Shown here: positions 1 through 8,648 of the stretch, piece by piece
How positions within the stretch are numbered: position 1 is the first letter of the stretch
Layout: each line of letters begins with the position of its first letter
Assembly: GCA_900472395.1 (NCBI GenBank)
Contig: UCHV01000010.1
Location: forward strand, 83,073-147,072
Origin: Hyphomicrobiales bacterium
GTDB taxonomy: Bacteria; Pseudomonadota; Alphaproteobacteria; Rhizobiales; Rhizobiaceae
Direction of reading: 5' to 3'
DNA length: 64,000 bases
Program-made: the position numbers and the translations under genes
Notes under the pieces: generated by a model
What the model was told of the DNA's origin: nothing
The model's database searches: none
Seen by the model: the letters and a program-made list of their open reading frames with translations, nothing else

Positions 1-1856
1 TCGTCATCGTCCACCAGCCCGCCCTGGATGAGAATGACATCGCTATAGAGATTGCCGCCGAGATAGGTGGTGGAGCCGAACGTGTCGTAATCGATGATGC
101 TGGCAAGGTTCACAACGGCGTTGTGGCCTGTCGAGATTGTTATCTCCGCGTCCAAATTGGCACTCACGACCGCGTTCGCAGCTTCCGTCACGTGGTCTGC
201 GTCGCCCAGGACGCTCACCTGCTTGATCAGCGAGACATCGTAAAGGTTGCCGGTGATATAGAGGACCCTGAGGCCCTCAAATCCTTCGAAATTCGGATCG
301 GTCGCCAAACCCTCGGGCATCATCGGGTCGCGGTTTTCAATGGCCTCGACGGTCTTGACCATATAGTCCGGCATTGCTTCGAACCGGTCGTTATCGCCCA
401 CATTGTGGATCGAGGCCCTGTTCCAGAGCAGGTTGCCGCTTGTGTTATAGGTCGCATCCGCGCTTGCGCTTCCGGCCCCCACGATCCAGTCGTTGTCGTA
501 AAGGACGGCCACCTGGCTGATGATGTTCATGTCCAGAACATTGCCGCCGACGATCACGAGATCATATTGGAGGCTGACGCCGAGATAGGAGGCGAGGTTG
601 ACCATCGTGTTGCCGCCGATGATCACCGACATCTCGATGCCGGTCGAAGTGACGGCCAGCTGATCGTTGTCGGTTATAAAATTGTATTGCTCGATCCATT
701 GAACGAACGAGACATCGCCTTCGACGACACTGACTTGCCAGTGGGTCGGAAAGATGGGGGTGCCGGTCTCATCGGCGTCTGAGGAGGGCATCTGGTAGCT
801 GGAATGCTCGAAAACGCCGATATTCATGGCGATCGTCGTTGCAGGCAACACCTCTTGTTCCTGGCCACCCAGGGTCTGATAGGTGATGACGTCGTGGTCG
901 CTGTAGATCGTGACCTGATTGATGACATCGGCCTGCGAATAATTACCCATGACAGCCATGACCGGCGCCATGATCCCGACATTCGTCACAGCTGCGATAT
1001 TCGATACGACATTTGCACCGGCTTCGACTTCGAGACTGCCTTTCGGCGGATCGGTCAAGGATAATGATACGTCGCTTTCCTCCGGCTCCGAAGGCGGGGT
1101 AGCCAGGCCGCGGTCAGGCAGATAGTCGTTGAGGTCAGGCGCCTCATCCACCAGCTCGCCGTTGATGAACACGGCCTCCATGCTTTGCGCTGCCTGCACG
1201 AAATGGACTTCGGCATTGTCGTGCGACGAGCGGGGGCCGTTCTGCAGCAGGTCCTCGGCATATTCACGGATCTGACCGTGGATCGCCGTCAGGCCTTCAT
1301 AGGTGTCCGTGCGGTCGAGGCTGCCGAATGGCGTGTAGGCCCTGGCTTCGAAAGCGTATTCGTTGAGCCTTTCGACCACGAAACGCGTATCCATCCGGGC
1401 GACATGCTGGTCGGTGAGGTTCAGATAGTCGTCATCCTGAAGCAGGTTTACCTGGGTCATGTGCGAGATGATCGACCCTGGGCCCATGAAAATGGGCAGT
1501 CGGGGATCTTCCGAGATGGCCGGCATGTGCCAGGGTGAATAGTCCGGGTCGTCGATCCTGGGGACGCCGCGCCAGTAGCTGTCGGCGTGATAATCGTCAT
1601 CGTCCGCCCGCTGGCGGATCTTGCCCATTGCGAACTTCACGAACGCACCCTTGTAGGTGACGCTGGGATCGTAGTCATCAAGAAGGAGGTTGGACGCAAA
1701 GCGCGGATCGAGTGACTGCATATCCACATTGGCAGCAGCTTCGAGCTTCTCGACCTTGCCTTCGTTGAGATGGATGCGCATCCGATCGTCTTCGACGGTC
1801 AGGTGGAGATACCCGATGAAATTCGCGATCATCTCCGAGATTTTATCCGCGTGCAT
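1..1856 (-). CDS. Large Cys-free repeat protein, probable type I secretion substrate (partial)
   Basis: The minus strand is open from an ATG at 1856 to the window edge, so at least 618 residues are present and the C-terminus is missing. I see no signal peptide and no cysteine. The first 260 residues are acidic and rich in Asp. After about residue 265 a loose repeat recurs, with a G-x-N-x3-N-x-A segment followed by G-N, then I-x-Q-V and D-x-D; examples are GANVVSNIAA, GGNTMVNLAS and GHNAVVNLAS, with spacers ending in VINQVTIYSDHD or IISQVAVLYDND. Similar rhizobial proteins are, from memory, labelled type I secretion proteins. Absence of Cys, acidity and repeats fit an exported surface or matrix protein, but no ABC exporter lies in the window. 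The function is not established. Confidence 0.6.
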   Translation of the reverse strand, partial: MHADKISEMIANFIGYLHLTVEDDRMRIHLNEGKVEKLEAAANVDMQSLDPRFASNLLLDDYDPSVTYKGAFVKFAMGKIRQRADDDDYHADSYWRGVPRIDDPDYSPWHMPAISEDPRLPIFMGPGSIISHMTQVNLLQDDDYLNLTDQHVARMDTRFVVERLNEYAFEARAYTPFGSLDRTDTYEGLTAIHGQIREYAEDLLQNGPRSSHDNAEVHFVQAAQSMEAVFINGELVDEAPDLNDYLPDRGLATPPSEPEESDVSLSLTDPPKGSLEVEAGANVVSNIAAVTNVGIMAPVMAVMGNYSQADVINQVTIYSDHDVITYQTLGGQEQEVLPATTIAMNIGVFEHSSYQMPSSDADETGTPIFPTHWQVSVVEGDVSFVQWIEQYNFITDNDQLAVTSTGIEMSVIIGGNTMVNLASYLGVSLQYDLVIVGGNVLDMNIISQVAVLYDNDWIVGAGSASADATYNTSGNLLWNRASIHNVGDNDRFEAMPDYMVKTVEAIENRDPMMPEGLATDPNFEGFEGLRVLYITGNLYDVSLIKQVSVLGDADHVTEAANAVVSANLDAEITISTGHNAVVNLASIIDYDTFGSTTYLGGNLYSDVILIQGGLVDDD

Positions 1857-2005
1857 GTCCGCCTCCCTCGCCCAAGCGACGCTTTATCGGCCGAGATGCA
1901 GTGATCTTTGGTCTCGATTGTGCGTCACAGATTTTTCGGAACATCGGATCGGACCGCACCGACGGGGCTTCGGTGCGGTCCTCCTTGCCTTGGGTGGAGA
2001 AAGTC

Positions 2006-2980
2006 TTAGCTTGCGGTGTCTTCACCAACGTCAGTGACGTGCGAGTTGCCGCCGATGACGCTGCTGTCGATTGCGTTGCTGAGCATGTTGGCGCCCTGAA
2101 CGACTTCGAAGTGGAAGCCCGAGTTGGCGAGGATGGCGGAAGCATCTGCGGTGCTGGCACCATTCACGTCGTCGCCGGCCTTGAGGTCCCAGGACTTGCC
2201 GTCCATTTCCATGCCTTCGGCGCCGTAAGCTTCACCCGCATTGGCGTTAAGGTGGTTTTCAGCGCCGGCATTCTCCATCCGGATTTCCCAGGCGTTGTCC
2301 TGGTCGGCAAGATGGTTGGCCTGAACCGCGCTGAAGCCGGTGCCGCCACCGCCGTTGAGCGAGTCGTTCAGGATGTCATCGACATCAAGAGTGAACGAGA
2401 AATCGTCACCGAGGTTGAAGGTGAGGTCGCCGCCGGCGATGCCCAGATTGCCGAAATCCTTCACGTCCTCAAGGACAGCAAAGTCCGTATCGGAGGAGTT
2501 GAAGCTGTTCGTTGCATTCGTGGTCGTGTCGTCGTCGCTCGAGATCGTCTTCACGTCGGTGTCGATGTCGGTCTTGGTTTCCGTCACCGTCTTGATGTCG
2601 GTTTCGGTGTTCGAGTACGACTTGCTGTCATAGCTCCAATCGTAATCCGACTTGATGTCCGTCGAAGTCACGGTCTTCGTGTCGTCGTCGGAAACGTTTT
2701 TGATGTCGGTTTCGGTGTTGGTGTAGGACTTGCTGTCGTAGCTCCAGTCATAGTCGTTTTCGCGGTTGTTGCCGTTGCCGGCTTCGATGTCGACCTTGGC
2801 ATCGACGTCTACGCTGTTGTCGGTGTTGCCGCGATTGTCGCCATTGGCAGCGCCGCCGACGTAACCGGTGGAATCCTCGTCGATTTCGGTGGAGTTGATC
2901 GCGCTGGCGGCAAAGCCGTCTGCCAGTGCGCCTGCTACCGTGGATTCGTCGGCGCCCTTGGGATCATAACCTTTAGACAT
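2006..2980 (-). CDS. Acidic Asp/Thr/Ser-rich repeat protein, probably exported
   Basis: This encodes 324 residues with no cysteine and no Sec signal. A strong ribosome site (GGAGG) lies 7 bases before the ATG at 2980. Residues 77-112 and 113-132 begin with the identical stretch YDWSYDSKSY followed by NTETDIK, and are followed by Thr/Asp runs such as TETKTDIDTDVKT. The C-terminal part holds GANMLSNAIDSSVIGGNSH, which echoes the GxNxxSN...GGN motif of the next gene downstream, suggesting the two share a module or an export route. Database entries of this type are sometimes called fibrinogen-binding, a name that gives no real function. The gene is probably co-transcribed with the gene at 1-1856 (149-base gap). 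Confidence 0.6.
   Translation of the reverse strand: MSKGYDPKGADESTVAGALADGFAASAINSTEIDEDSTGYVGGAANGDNRGNTDNSVDVDAKVDIEAGNGNNRENDYDWSYDSKSYTNTETDIKNVSDDDTKTVTSTDIKSDYDWSYDSKSYSNTETDIKTVTETKTDIDTDVKTISSDDDTTTNATNSFNSSDTDFAVLEDVKDFGNLGIAGGDLTFNLGDDFSFTLDVDDILNDSLNGGGGTGFSAVQANHLADQDNAWEIRMENAGAENHLNANAGEAYGAEGMEMDGKSWDLKAGDDVNGASTADASAILANSGFHFEVVQGANMLSNAIDSSVIGGNSHVTDVGEDTAS
2585..2752 (-). repeat. Tandem 108-bp coding repeat (36 residues)
   Basis: Two in-frame copies inside the 324-residue acidic protein start with the same ten residues YDWSYDSKSY, then T/S-NTETDIK. The second copy is degenerate after about 20 residues. The copies begin at residues 77 and 113. It is a protein repeat, not a CRISPR or mobile element. 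Confidence 0.8.
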
Positions 2981-3602
2981 GCGTATTCCTCCAGAATGTT
3001 GGAACGCGCTCGATCCCTCTCATCTTTAATGGGATCACTTGCGCCAGTTCCGATTTTCAAGAAGCAGACGTACAAAATACTCTGCCGTCTGCCGGTGGTC
3101 CGGAATAAATCCCTCGAAAAGACACGAGTGATCCTTCCGAAAGTACGTGTACTTTCGATGTTGCTTTTCATTATTGGGATGCGTGTCGAGATCGCTTGGG
3201 AACTACTTTACTGCCCGGTCTTTCCCGACAACCCGAGACAACACCAAAACCGGATTCGAGCCAAGACGCGAAAAAGGATTAGCCTCCGGGTGAGGCCAGT
3301 GAGGGCGTTTATGCCGATTAGGAGGATTAACGGGTTATTAATCCCGCTTGTTAACCTGTTCAGTCGTCTCGTTGCAGCGTCAAAATTAATAATGATGACA
3401 ATGTAGAGGGATCGTATTGTTACAGGTTTATTACGAATTATTTTGTAAAAACAGAAACATAATGGGGATTATAACCCGAAGTGACGATTTGTTTTCGTCC
3501 GCGCCGCATTTATACTGAAAGCTCAAGAGGATAACGAGTGGTGCCCCGCGTCCCGACCATGAGGACGCAAAGTAAAGAGGCATCATCCCAAAGGGGGCAG
3601 GT
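2981..3602. promoter_or_regulatory. Long AT-rich divergent regulatory gap
   Basis: These 622 bases separate the exported-protein genes (leftward) from the LuxR-type regulator (rightward). I find no convincing gene. The right half is clearly more AT-rich than its surroundings and has many short A/T runs, which suits promoters and possible binding of nucleoid proteins. The only strongly ordered element I see is the palindrome at 3138-3157. Confidence 0.5.
3138..3157. promoter_or_regulatory. Perfect 20-bp palindrome, candidate operator
   Basis: The sequence CGAAAGTACGTGTACTTTCG has perfect 9-base arms around a 2-base centre. It lies 157 bases upstream of the acidic-protein start at 2980 and about 445 bases upstream of the LuxR-type gene. 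Its length is that of a lux-type box. A binding partner is not proven; the adjacent LuxR-family protein is the obvious candidate. Confidence 0.5.
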
Positions 3603-4373
3603 ATGTTGATGGGCGAAGGGTTCGACAGCAGATCTGCACGGCTCATGAATGCGGGCGGGCAGAAGCCCGCAATCGTCATGATAGCCCCCCGCGACATGAC
3701 CACCGAGTGCCTGGTTGAGGTGCTCGTCAAGAATTTTCCGGACAACGACGTATGCAGGCACGATGATGTTTCGGACATAACCGAAGATGAAGCGGAGAAT
3801 ATGAGGCTTGTCCTCATCTACCGCCCGGTTCCCGACAGAATACGAAACGTCCTGGAACGGTTGCGCGACAGCGGAACCGATCATTCGACCGGCATTGTTG
3901 TCGAAAGCATCGATGAAGCGGAGGATATCTTCAACAGAATGTCCGGCGCAAACCTTGTCGATGGCGTCGTACCGCTCGATTTGCGGCTCGACGTATTTCT
4001 AGCCGCCGTACGGTTGCTCGCAAAGGGAGGGGAACATTTCCCGTCCGCTCTGTTGCAGCGGCTGCGACGGGGTAATGGGGATTCGCCGGTAAGCCGTCAA
4101 CGAAGATCGGCCAGAAGCGGGCAGGATGGCAGCCCTCCTTCCGATCCGGCGGCAGTGGCCTTGACCACCCGTGAAATCCAGATTCTCGACCTTCTCTGCA
4201 GCGGTACGCAAAACAAGATCATCGCCGATCGCCTTCGCCTTTCTGAAAACACGGTGAAGGCTCATGTCCGCAACATTTACAAGAAAATGCACGTTCGAAA
4301 TCGGACGGAAGCCGCGCTCAGGTTTTTTCGAAACGACTTTGCCGCGTCATTGCGGGCGAAACGCAAGAATTGA
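3603..4373 (+). CDS. LuxR/FixJ-type response-regulator-like transcription factor
   Basis: This encodes 256 residues. The C-terminal third is a LuxR-family helix-turn-helix: LTTREIQILDLLCSG, then KIIADRLRLSENTVKAHV and IYKKMHVRNRTEAA. The N-terminal 130 residues look like a degenerate receiver domain. The strand that normally ends in the phosphorylated Asp reads LVLIYRP, with Tyr at that place, so classical phospho-switching is unlikely. I do not see a homoserine-lactone-binding domain. A short GGGGCAGGT precedes the start. Position and orientation suggest control of the exported-protein genes across the gap, which is inference. Confidence 0.75.
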   Translation: MLMGEGFDSRSARLMNAGGQKPAIVMIAPRDMTTECLVEVLVKNFPDNDVCRHDDVSDITEDEAENMRLVLIYRPVPDRIRNVLERLRDSGTDHSTGIVVESIDEAEDIFNRMSGANLVDGVVPLDLRLDVFLAAVRLLAKGGEHFPSALLQRLRRGNGDSPVSRQRRSARSGQDGSPPSDPAAVALTTREIQILDLLCSGTQNKIIADRLRLSENTVKAHVRNIYKKMHVRNRTEAALRFFRNDFAASLRAKRKN

Positions 4374-4416
4374 CGATCCGGCGTTGCGGGTGCGGCGATC
4401 TCGCGCCTTTCGATGG

Positions 4417-5445
4417 TTACCGCACCGGTGACAACAGGTAATGGCCGACACCCCAGACATCGCCCTGGTCGTGGCCGAAAAGCCCTGCGGTCGCGAGGAA
4501 AAACAGCCGCCAGCGCCGCCGCCATAGTGCAGCATCCTTCGCGTAAACCTGCGTGAGAATGGGTTGTATGCGATGAATTTCGGCATCGAAATTGGCCAGC
4601 CAATCGAGTGCTGTGCGCTGGTAATGTGTGCCGGACCAGCGCCATTCCTGCTCCACCTGGAATAGATCGCCGAAGCGATGAGGCAGGTCATGTGCGGGCA
4701 TGATGCCGCCGGTGAAGAAATGATGTGCGATCCAGTCTGCCGGGTCGTCATGATCGAAGCGGTAGGACCGGGTCTTGTGCGTGAAAACATGCAGGAAAAG
4801 CTTGCCTTCGGCTTTTACCCAGCCGCGCACCCGTTCCAGTAGATCACGCCAATTGGACATGTGCTCGAACATTTCGATCGAGACGACGCGGTCATATCTT
4901 TCCTCGGCGGAAAAATCGTTCATGTCGCACGTGATGACGGTAAGATTGGTAAGCCCGCGCTGACTGGCAATGCCAAGAATATATTCGCGTTGCGATGCTG
5001 AGTTCGACACCGAAGTGATGCGTGAATTCGGAAAATGCTGCGCCAGATAAAGTGACAAAGAGCCCCAACCGCAGCCCAGTTCCAGAATGCTCATGCCGTC
5101 TTCTATCGCCGCGTGCTTGACGGTTTCGGCAAGTGCATGCGTTTCCGCTTCAAGAAGGCTGGTATCTTTCGCAGGATAAAGGCAGCAGGAATATTTGCGC
5201 TGCGGCCCCAGCACCAGCGAGAAAAACTCTGCCGGCACCTCGTAATGCTGGCGGTTGGCCTCGTCGGTATGTGTCGCAATCGGAAAGTGGCTCATTGTCT
5301 CGGCGAAAGCGCGTTCCGTTTCGGCCGGCGTGGCGGCCAGCTTTCGTTTGGTGCGGCCGCAGAGGAAATCGATGCCTGCAAGTGTGACGCTGTCGGAAAG
5401 CGGTGCACGCTCGGCGGCGTTTATGGCGAAGGCCAGCATGTTCAA
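4417..5445 (-). CDS. Cyclopropane-fatty-acid-synthase-like SAM methyltransferase
   Basis: This encodes 342 residues. SAM-binding motif I is visible as ILELGCGWGSLSLYLA (about residues 120-135), followed by VVSIEMFEHM and the CFA-synthase-type segment FLHVFTHKTRSYRF. The C-terminal active-site region reads FLATAGLFG, whereas the second methyltransferase of this locus (8635-9867) reads YLCYCEAGF, so the two are unlikely to do the same reaction. I place the start at TTG 5445, which overlaps the stop of the DUF1295 gene as TTGA and has GAGGAG 9 bases upstream; an ATG at 5439 is the alternative. It probably methylates unsaturated acyl chains of phospholipids; the product is unknown. Confidence 0.75.
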   Translation of the reverse strand: MNMLAFAINAAERAPLSDSVTLAGIDFLCGRTKRKLAATPAETERAFAETMSHFPIATHTDEANRQHYEVPAEFFSLVLGPQRKYSCCLYPAKDTSLLEAETHALAETVKHAAIEDGMSILELGCGWGSLSLYLAQHFPNSRITSVSNSASQREYILGIASQRGLTNLTVITCDMNDFSAEERYDRVVSIEMFEHMSNWRDLLERVRGWVKAEGKLFLHVFTHKTRSYRFDHDDPADWIAHHFFTGGIMPAHDLPHRFGDLFQVEQEWRWSGTHYQRTALDWLANFDAEIHRIQPILTQVYAKDAALWRRRWRLFFLATAGLFGHDQGDVWGVGHYLLSPVR

Positions 5446-6251
5446 GAGCGGTTCTCCTCAAAAGAGTGATTTTCGGACTTGCGAGGCCCGGGAAAAAAGG
5501 CGTTGACGCGCTGCTGGAGGCTACGGAATTTTTCGCCGCGCGAGCGCAGCATATGTTCTTCCAGTGGCGGGATGCCGGAGACATGCACAAGCAGCCAATA
5601 CATCATCATCGGTGCGAGCAACGCGAGCCAGCTCCAGGCAGTTCCCTGGAGGGCAAAAAGCAGCCAGCAACACCAGAACAGCCATTCGAAAAAGTAGTTG
5701 GGGTGGCGTGAATATCGCCAGAGACCAGTTTCGCAGACTTCGGTTTTCGCCTGCGGGGTTTTGCGGAAGCGGGCGAGTTGGAAATCGGACAGCGCTTCGC
5801 CACCCAATGCGATGGCTGCGACCGCCATGGCGGCAATATCGAAGCCTTGAGCAAAAGCGGCGCTGTTCGTCGCAGCCAGATAGACCGAAAGCACGAGTAC
5901 AAATGCGGCCAATGCCTGAATTTGCAGAAACACAAATAACCGCAGCGCGGCACTATCACCCCATTGTTCGATGAGATTTGCGTATCGTGGATCCTCGTCA
6001 TGCTTGCCGGTGCGTGCGCCAATATGGCCGCCAAGCCGCAATGCCCAGGCCGCAATGATGACCAGCACCACCATGCGACGCCCAAATTCTCCGTTGGCCG
6101 AAAGGGCCGCGCCAATGCCGCCCAGTCCGACCGCAAAAGACCAGATCGTGTCGATCCAGCCGCTCCGTCCCGTCCAACGTTGAATTGCCCACGCGCCGGC
6201 CATCGCCGCCGATAACCAGATCGCAATAACGATGAGTGGAATGAAATTCAT
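5442..6251 (-). CDS. DUF1295 membrane protein (steroid 5-alpha-reductase-like)
   Basis: This encodes 269 residues with about six hydrophobic segments. The family hallmark LWRYSRHPNYFFEWLFW lies near residue 180. DUF1295 is related to the C-terminal domain of steroid 5-alpha-reductases and isoprenylcysteine methyltransferases, so a reductase or lipid-modifying role at the membrane is likely. It overlaps the downstream methyltransferase gene by 4 bases, so the two are translationally coupled. The pair is divergent from the flavin oxidase operon across 184 bases, which suggests one lipid-modification locus. Confidence 0.8.
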   Translation of the reverse strand: MNFIPLIVIAIWLSAAMAGAWAIQRWTGRSGWIDTIWSFAVGLGGIGAALSANGEFGRRMVVLVIIAAWALRLGGHIGARTGKHDEDPRYANLIEQWGDSAALRLFVFLQIQALAAFVLVLSVYLAATNSAAFAQGFDIAAMAVAAIALGGEALSDFQLARFRKTPQAKTEVCETGLWRYSRHPNYFFEWLFWCCWLLFALQGTAWSWLALLAPMMMYWLLVHVSGIPPLEEHMLRSRGEKFRSLQQRVNAFFPGPRKSENHSFEENRS

Positions 6252-6303
6252 TGATCCGCCTGTGCCGGGTCGCCCGTTTTACGCTTGTGAACAGTAATGA
6301 CGC

Positions 6304-6329
6304 GGAACGACCCGATTTAGTTTCGCGTT
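6304..6329 (+). promoter_or_regulatory. EcfG/RpoE2-type general-stress promoter
   Basis: GGAAC (6304-6308), a 17-base spacer and CGTT (6326-6329) match the alphaproteobacterial EcfG consensus GGAAC-N16/17-CGTT. Transcription would begin near 6336, about 100 bases before the start chosen for the flavin amine oxidase. This also argues against upstream start codons at or before 6328. Confidence 0.65.
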
Positions 6330-6435
6330 GCCGTCCAAAACATCCTGTCGGCATAAAATGGCGGGAGCGGTGAAACTTATCGGCCTCTTTCGTCGTCAAG
6401 CGTCACAGGAAAGATCAGAAGTCTACGAGGATTCC

Positions 6436-7818
6436 ATGGGATTTGATGGGCACTGCGGAAAAGCGGACCGCTTGAACATAGCGGTGGTGGGGAGCGGAAT
6501 TTCCGGCCTGTCGGCTGCCTGGTTGTTATCCAAACGTCATGACGTGACGGTTTTTGAAGCCGCGGACCGGATCGGCGGTCACAGCAATACGGTTGAGTTT
6601 GAAAGCCCGACCGGCCCGGTCGCCGTCGATACCGGCTTTATCGTCTATAACGAAGTCACCTATCCCAACCTGACTGCCCTTTTTCGTACGCTCGATGTGC
6701 CGACCGTCGCCTCGAACATGTCTTTTGCGGTCTCGCTTGACGAAGGGGCATTCGAATATTCCGGCGGCACAGGCCTTGGTCTTTTTGCGCAGCGCTCCAA
6801 TCTCGTCAGCCCGCGCTTCTGGTCGATGATGCGGGATTTGCTGCGCTTTTATAAAAACGCCCCGCGTGACCTGCCAACCATGGCCGCCATCTCGCTTGGC
6901 GATTATCTCGATCGCAATGGTTACGGGCGCCCTTTTCGCGAAGACCACCTCTATCCCATGGCGGCCGCGATCTGGTCGACACCGGCGATGGAGGTTGCCG
7001 ATTATCCCGCAGCCAGCTTTGTGAGGTTCTGCAGTAATCACGGGCTGCTCGAACTGTGGAACCGGCCTGTATGGCGAACGGTGAAAGGCGGCAGCAGGGA
7101 ATATGTATCGCGCCTGACAAAGGATTTTGCCGACAGGATCATGCTTTCCACCCCCGTCGCCGAAATCAGGCGCAAGCCCAATCAGGTGGAAATTCGCGAT
7201 GCTCACGGCCGGGTCCACGTATTCGATGAGGTGGTTATCGCCACGCATGCCGACCAGGCACTTCGCATGCTCTCCGATGCAAGCGAGCGCGAAAAGAGCA
7301 TCCTTGGGACATTTCGTTATGCCCGCAATGAGGCGGTTCTGCATGGTGACATCGGGCTGATGCCGAAACGACGCGCAGCGTGGTCCAGCTGGAATTACGT
7401 TACCGAAGCCGGGGAAATCGGTCGTGACGGTGCACACCTGCCTTCCATCACCTACTGGATGAACAAGCTGCAACCGCTCGGCTCTGCCCCATCGACTTTC
7501 GTGACGCTCAATCCCTGCCGACAACCCCGTGAGGAAACCGTCATCCGGCGCGAGGTTTACGAACATCCCGTTTTCGACCTTGCGACCGACAGGGCTCAAC
7601 AGGAAATCTGGTCGCTGCAGGGTGTGCGCAACACCTGGTTCTGCGGCGCTCATTTCGGCTCAGGTTTCCATGAAGACGGTATTCAGGCCGGCTTGGCCGT
7701 GGCTGAGGATATCGGCGGCGTCAGGCGTCCCTGGGAGGTGGAACAGGAAAGCGCGCGCATCGTCCGCAAGCCGGTAACGAGACCTCTTCTCCGGCCGCGT
7801 GTCGAGGTGTCGGCATGA
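6436..7818 (+). CDS. FAD-dependent amine oxidase/desaturase-like protein
   Basis: This encodes 460 residues from the ATG at 6436, which has ACGAGGA just upstream. The N-terminus is a Rossmann FAD-binding fold: NIAVVGSGISGLSAAW, then the acidic ribose-binding VTVFEAADRIGGHSNTVEF. The C-terminal FAD motif is GSGFHEDGIQAGLAVAEDI. Proteins of this family sit next to DUF1365 and CFA-synthase genes in many proteobacteria. In Rhodobacter sphaeroides, relatives take part in the singlet-oxygen response and in furan fatty acid formation (from memory). It probably oxidises a lipid acyl chain. It overlaps the DUF1365 gene by ATGA. Confidence 0.8.
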   Translation: MGFDGHCGKADRLNIAVVGSGISGLSAAWLLSKRHDVTVFEAADRIGGHSNTVEFESPTGPVAVDTGFIVYNEVTYPNLTALFRTLDVPTVASNMSFAVSLDEGAFEYSGGTGLGLFAQRSNLVSPRFWSMMRDLLRFYKNAPRDLPTMAAISLGDYLDRNGYGRPFREDHLYPMAAAIWSTPAMEVADYPAASFVRFCSNHGLLELWNRPVWRTVKGGSREYVSRLTKDFADRIMLSTPVAEIRRKPNQVEIRDAHGRVHVFDEVVIATHADQALRMLSDASEREKSILGTFRYARNEAVLHGDIGLMPKRRAAWSSWNYVTEAGEIGRDGAHLPSITYWMNKLQPLGSAPSTFVTLNPCRQPREETVIRREVYEHPVFDLATDRAQQEIWSLQGVRNTWFCGAHFGSGFHEDGIQAGLAVAEDIGGVRRPWEVEQESARIVRKPVTRPLLRPRVEVSA

Positions 7819-8648
7819 TGCCGGAACTGAAATCGGCGCTCTTTCCCGGCCACGTGACGCATGCGCGGCTGAAGCCGAAAGAGCACAAACTGGCGTACCG
7901 CATCTATTCGCTGCTGCTTGATCTGGACGAGCTGGACGAAGTCGACCGTCGGCTGAAGCTGTTTTCGGTCGATCGGTTCAATCTCTTTTCCTTCTACCGT
8001 AAGGATCGTGGCGATCGCTCCGGCTCAAATCTCAAGGCGCATGTCGAAAAGACAATGCGGGCCGGCGGGTTGGAACCCGATGGCGGGCCGATCCGGCTTT
8101 TGACCATGCCGAGGCTGCTTGGCTGGGCTTTCAATCCGCTCAGCGTTTTCTTCTGCTATCGTCGTGATGGCACCCTTCACGCCATACTTTGGGAAGTGGA
8201 CAACACGTTCGGCGAGCGCCACGGATACATGATCCCAGTGGAAGGCGACCCCGCGGCTGAAATCGTTCAGCACTGCGACAAGGCGTTTTATGTGTCGCCC
8301 TTCATGGACATGGACCTTCGTTACCGGTTTCGCGTTACACCTCCGGCCGAAAAATTGGCGATCCGTATCGACACGTTCGATGAAGAGGGTCTCGTGCTGA
8401 CGGCCCGGCATCTGGCGAAACGCGCTGAGCTTACGGACATGGCGCTGTTGAAAGCGTTTTGTGCCATCCCGTTTCTGACGCTCCGCGTCATCGGCGGCAT
8501 TCATTGGGAAGCGTTGAAGATCTGGGTGAAAGGGGTGGGCTTGCGTGTGCGCCCCCGGCCTCCTGAACTGCCGGTCTCTTATGGTCACGCTATTCCATCC
8601 AACAGCCATGCTCCTTCCAAAAAGGCCGATTTGAATGAGCCAGTCTGA
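7815..8648 (+). CDS. DUF1365 family protein
   Basis: This encodes 277 residues. The start ATGATG overlaps the stop of the flavin oxidase by 4 bases. Conserved family segments are HARLKPKEHKLAYRIYSLLLD near the N-terminus, PRLLGWAFNPLSVFFCYR in the middle and KAFYVSPFMDMDLRYRFRV. DUF1365 proteins are found almost always between a flavin amine oxidase and a CFA synthase, as here, so a role in fatty-acyl modification is inferred from context; no reaction is established that I can name with certainty. I see no membrane segment of full length. Confidence 0.8.
   Translation: MMPELKSALFPGHVTHARLKPKEHKLAYRIYSLLLDLDELDEVDRRLKLFSVDRFNLFSFYRKDRGDRSGSNLKAHVEKTMRAGGLEPDGGPIRLLTMPRLLGWAFNPLSVFFCYRRDGTLHAILWEVDNTFGERHGYMIPVEGDPAAEIVQHCDKAFYVSPFMDMDLRYRFRVTPPAEKLAIRIDTFDEEGLVLTARHLAKRAELTDMALLKAFCAIPFLTLRVIGGIHWEALKIWVKGVGLRVRPRPPELPVSYGHAIPSNSHAPSKKADLNEPV

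Noticed and set aside
2585..2752. Direct repeats that might suggest a small repeat array
   Set aside because: There are only two copies, in frame, 108 bases apart and coding for a protein repeat, with no spacers; not CRISPR.
3001..3026. GGAAC followed 19 bases later by TTT, resembling an EcfG promoter
   Set aside because: The -10 part lacks CGTT, and a rightward start here would be nearly 600 bases from the next gene.
1901..3406. A 501-codon plus-strand open frame covering the acidic protein gene
   Set aside because: It runs antisense to a gene with a strong ribosome site and a clear protein repeat, and through the AT-rich gap where composition does not look coding.
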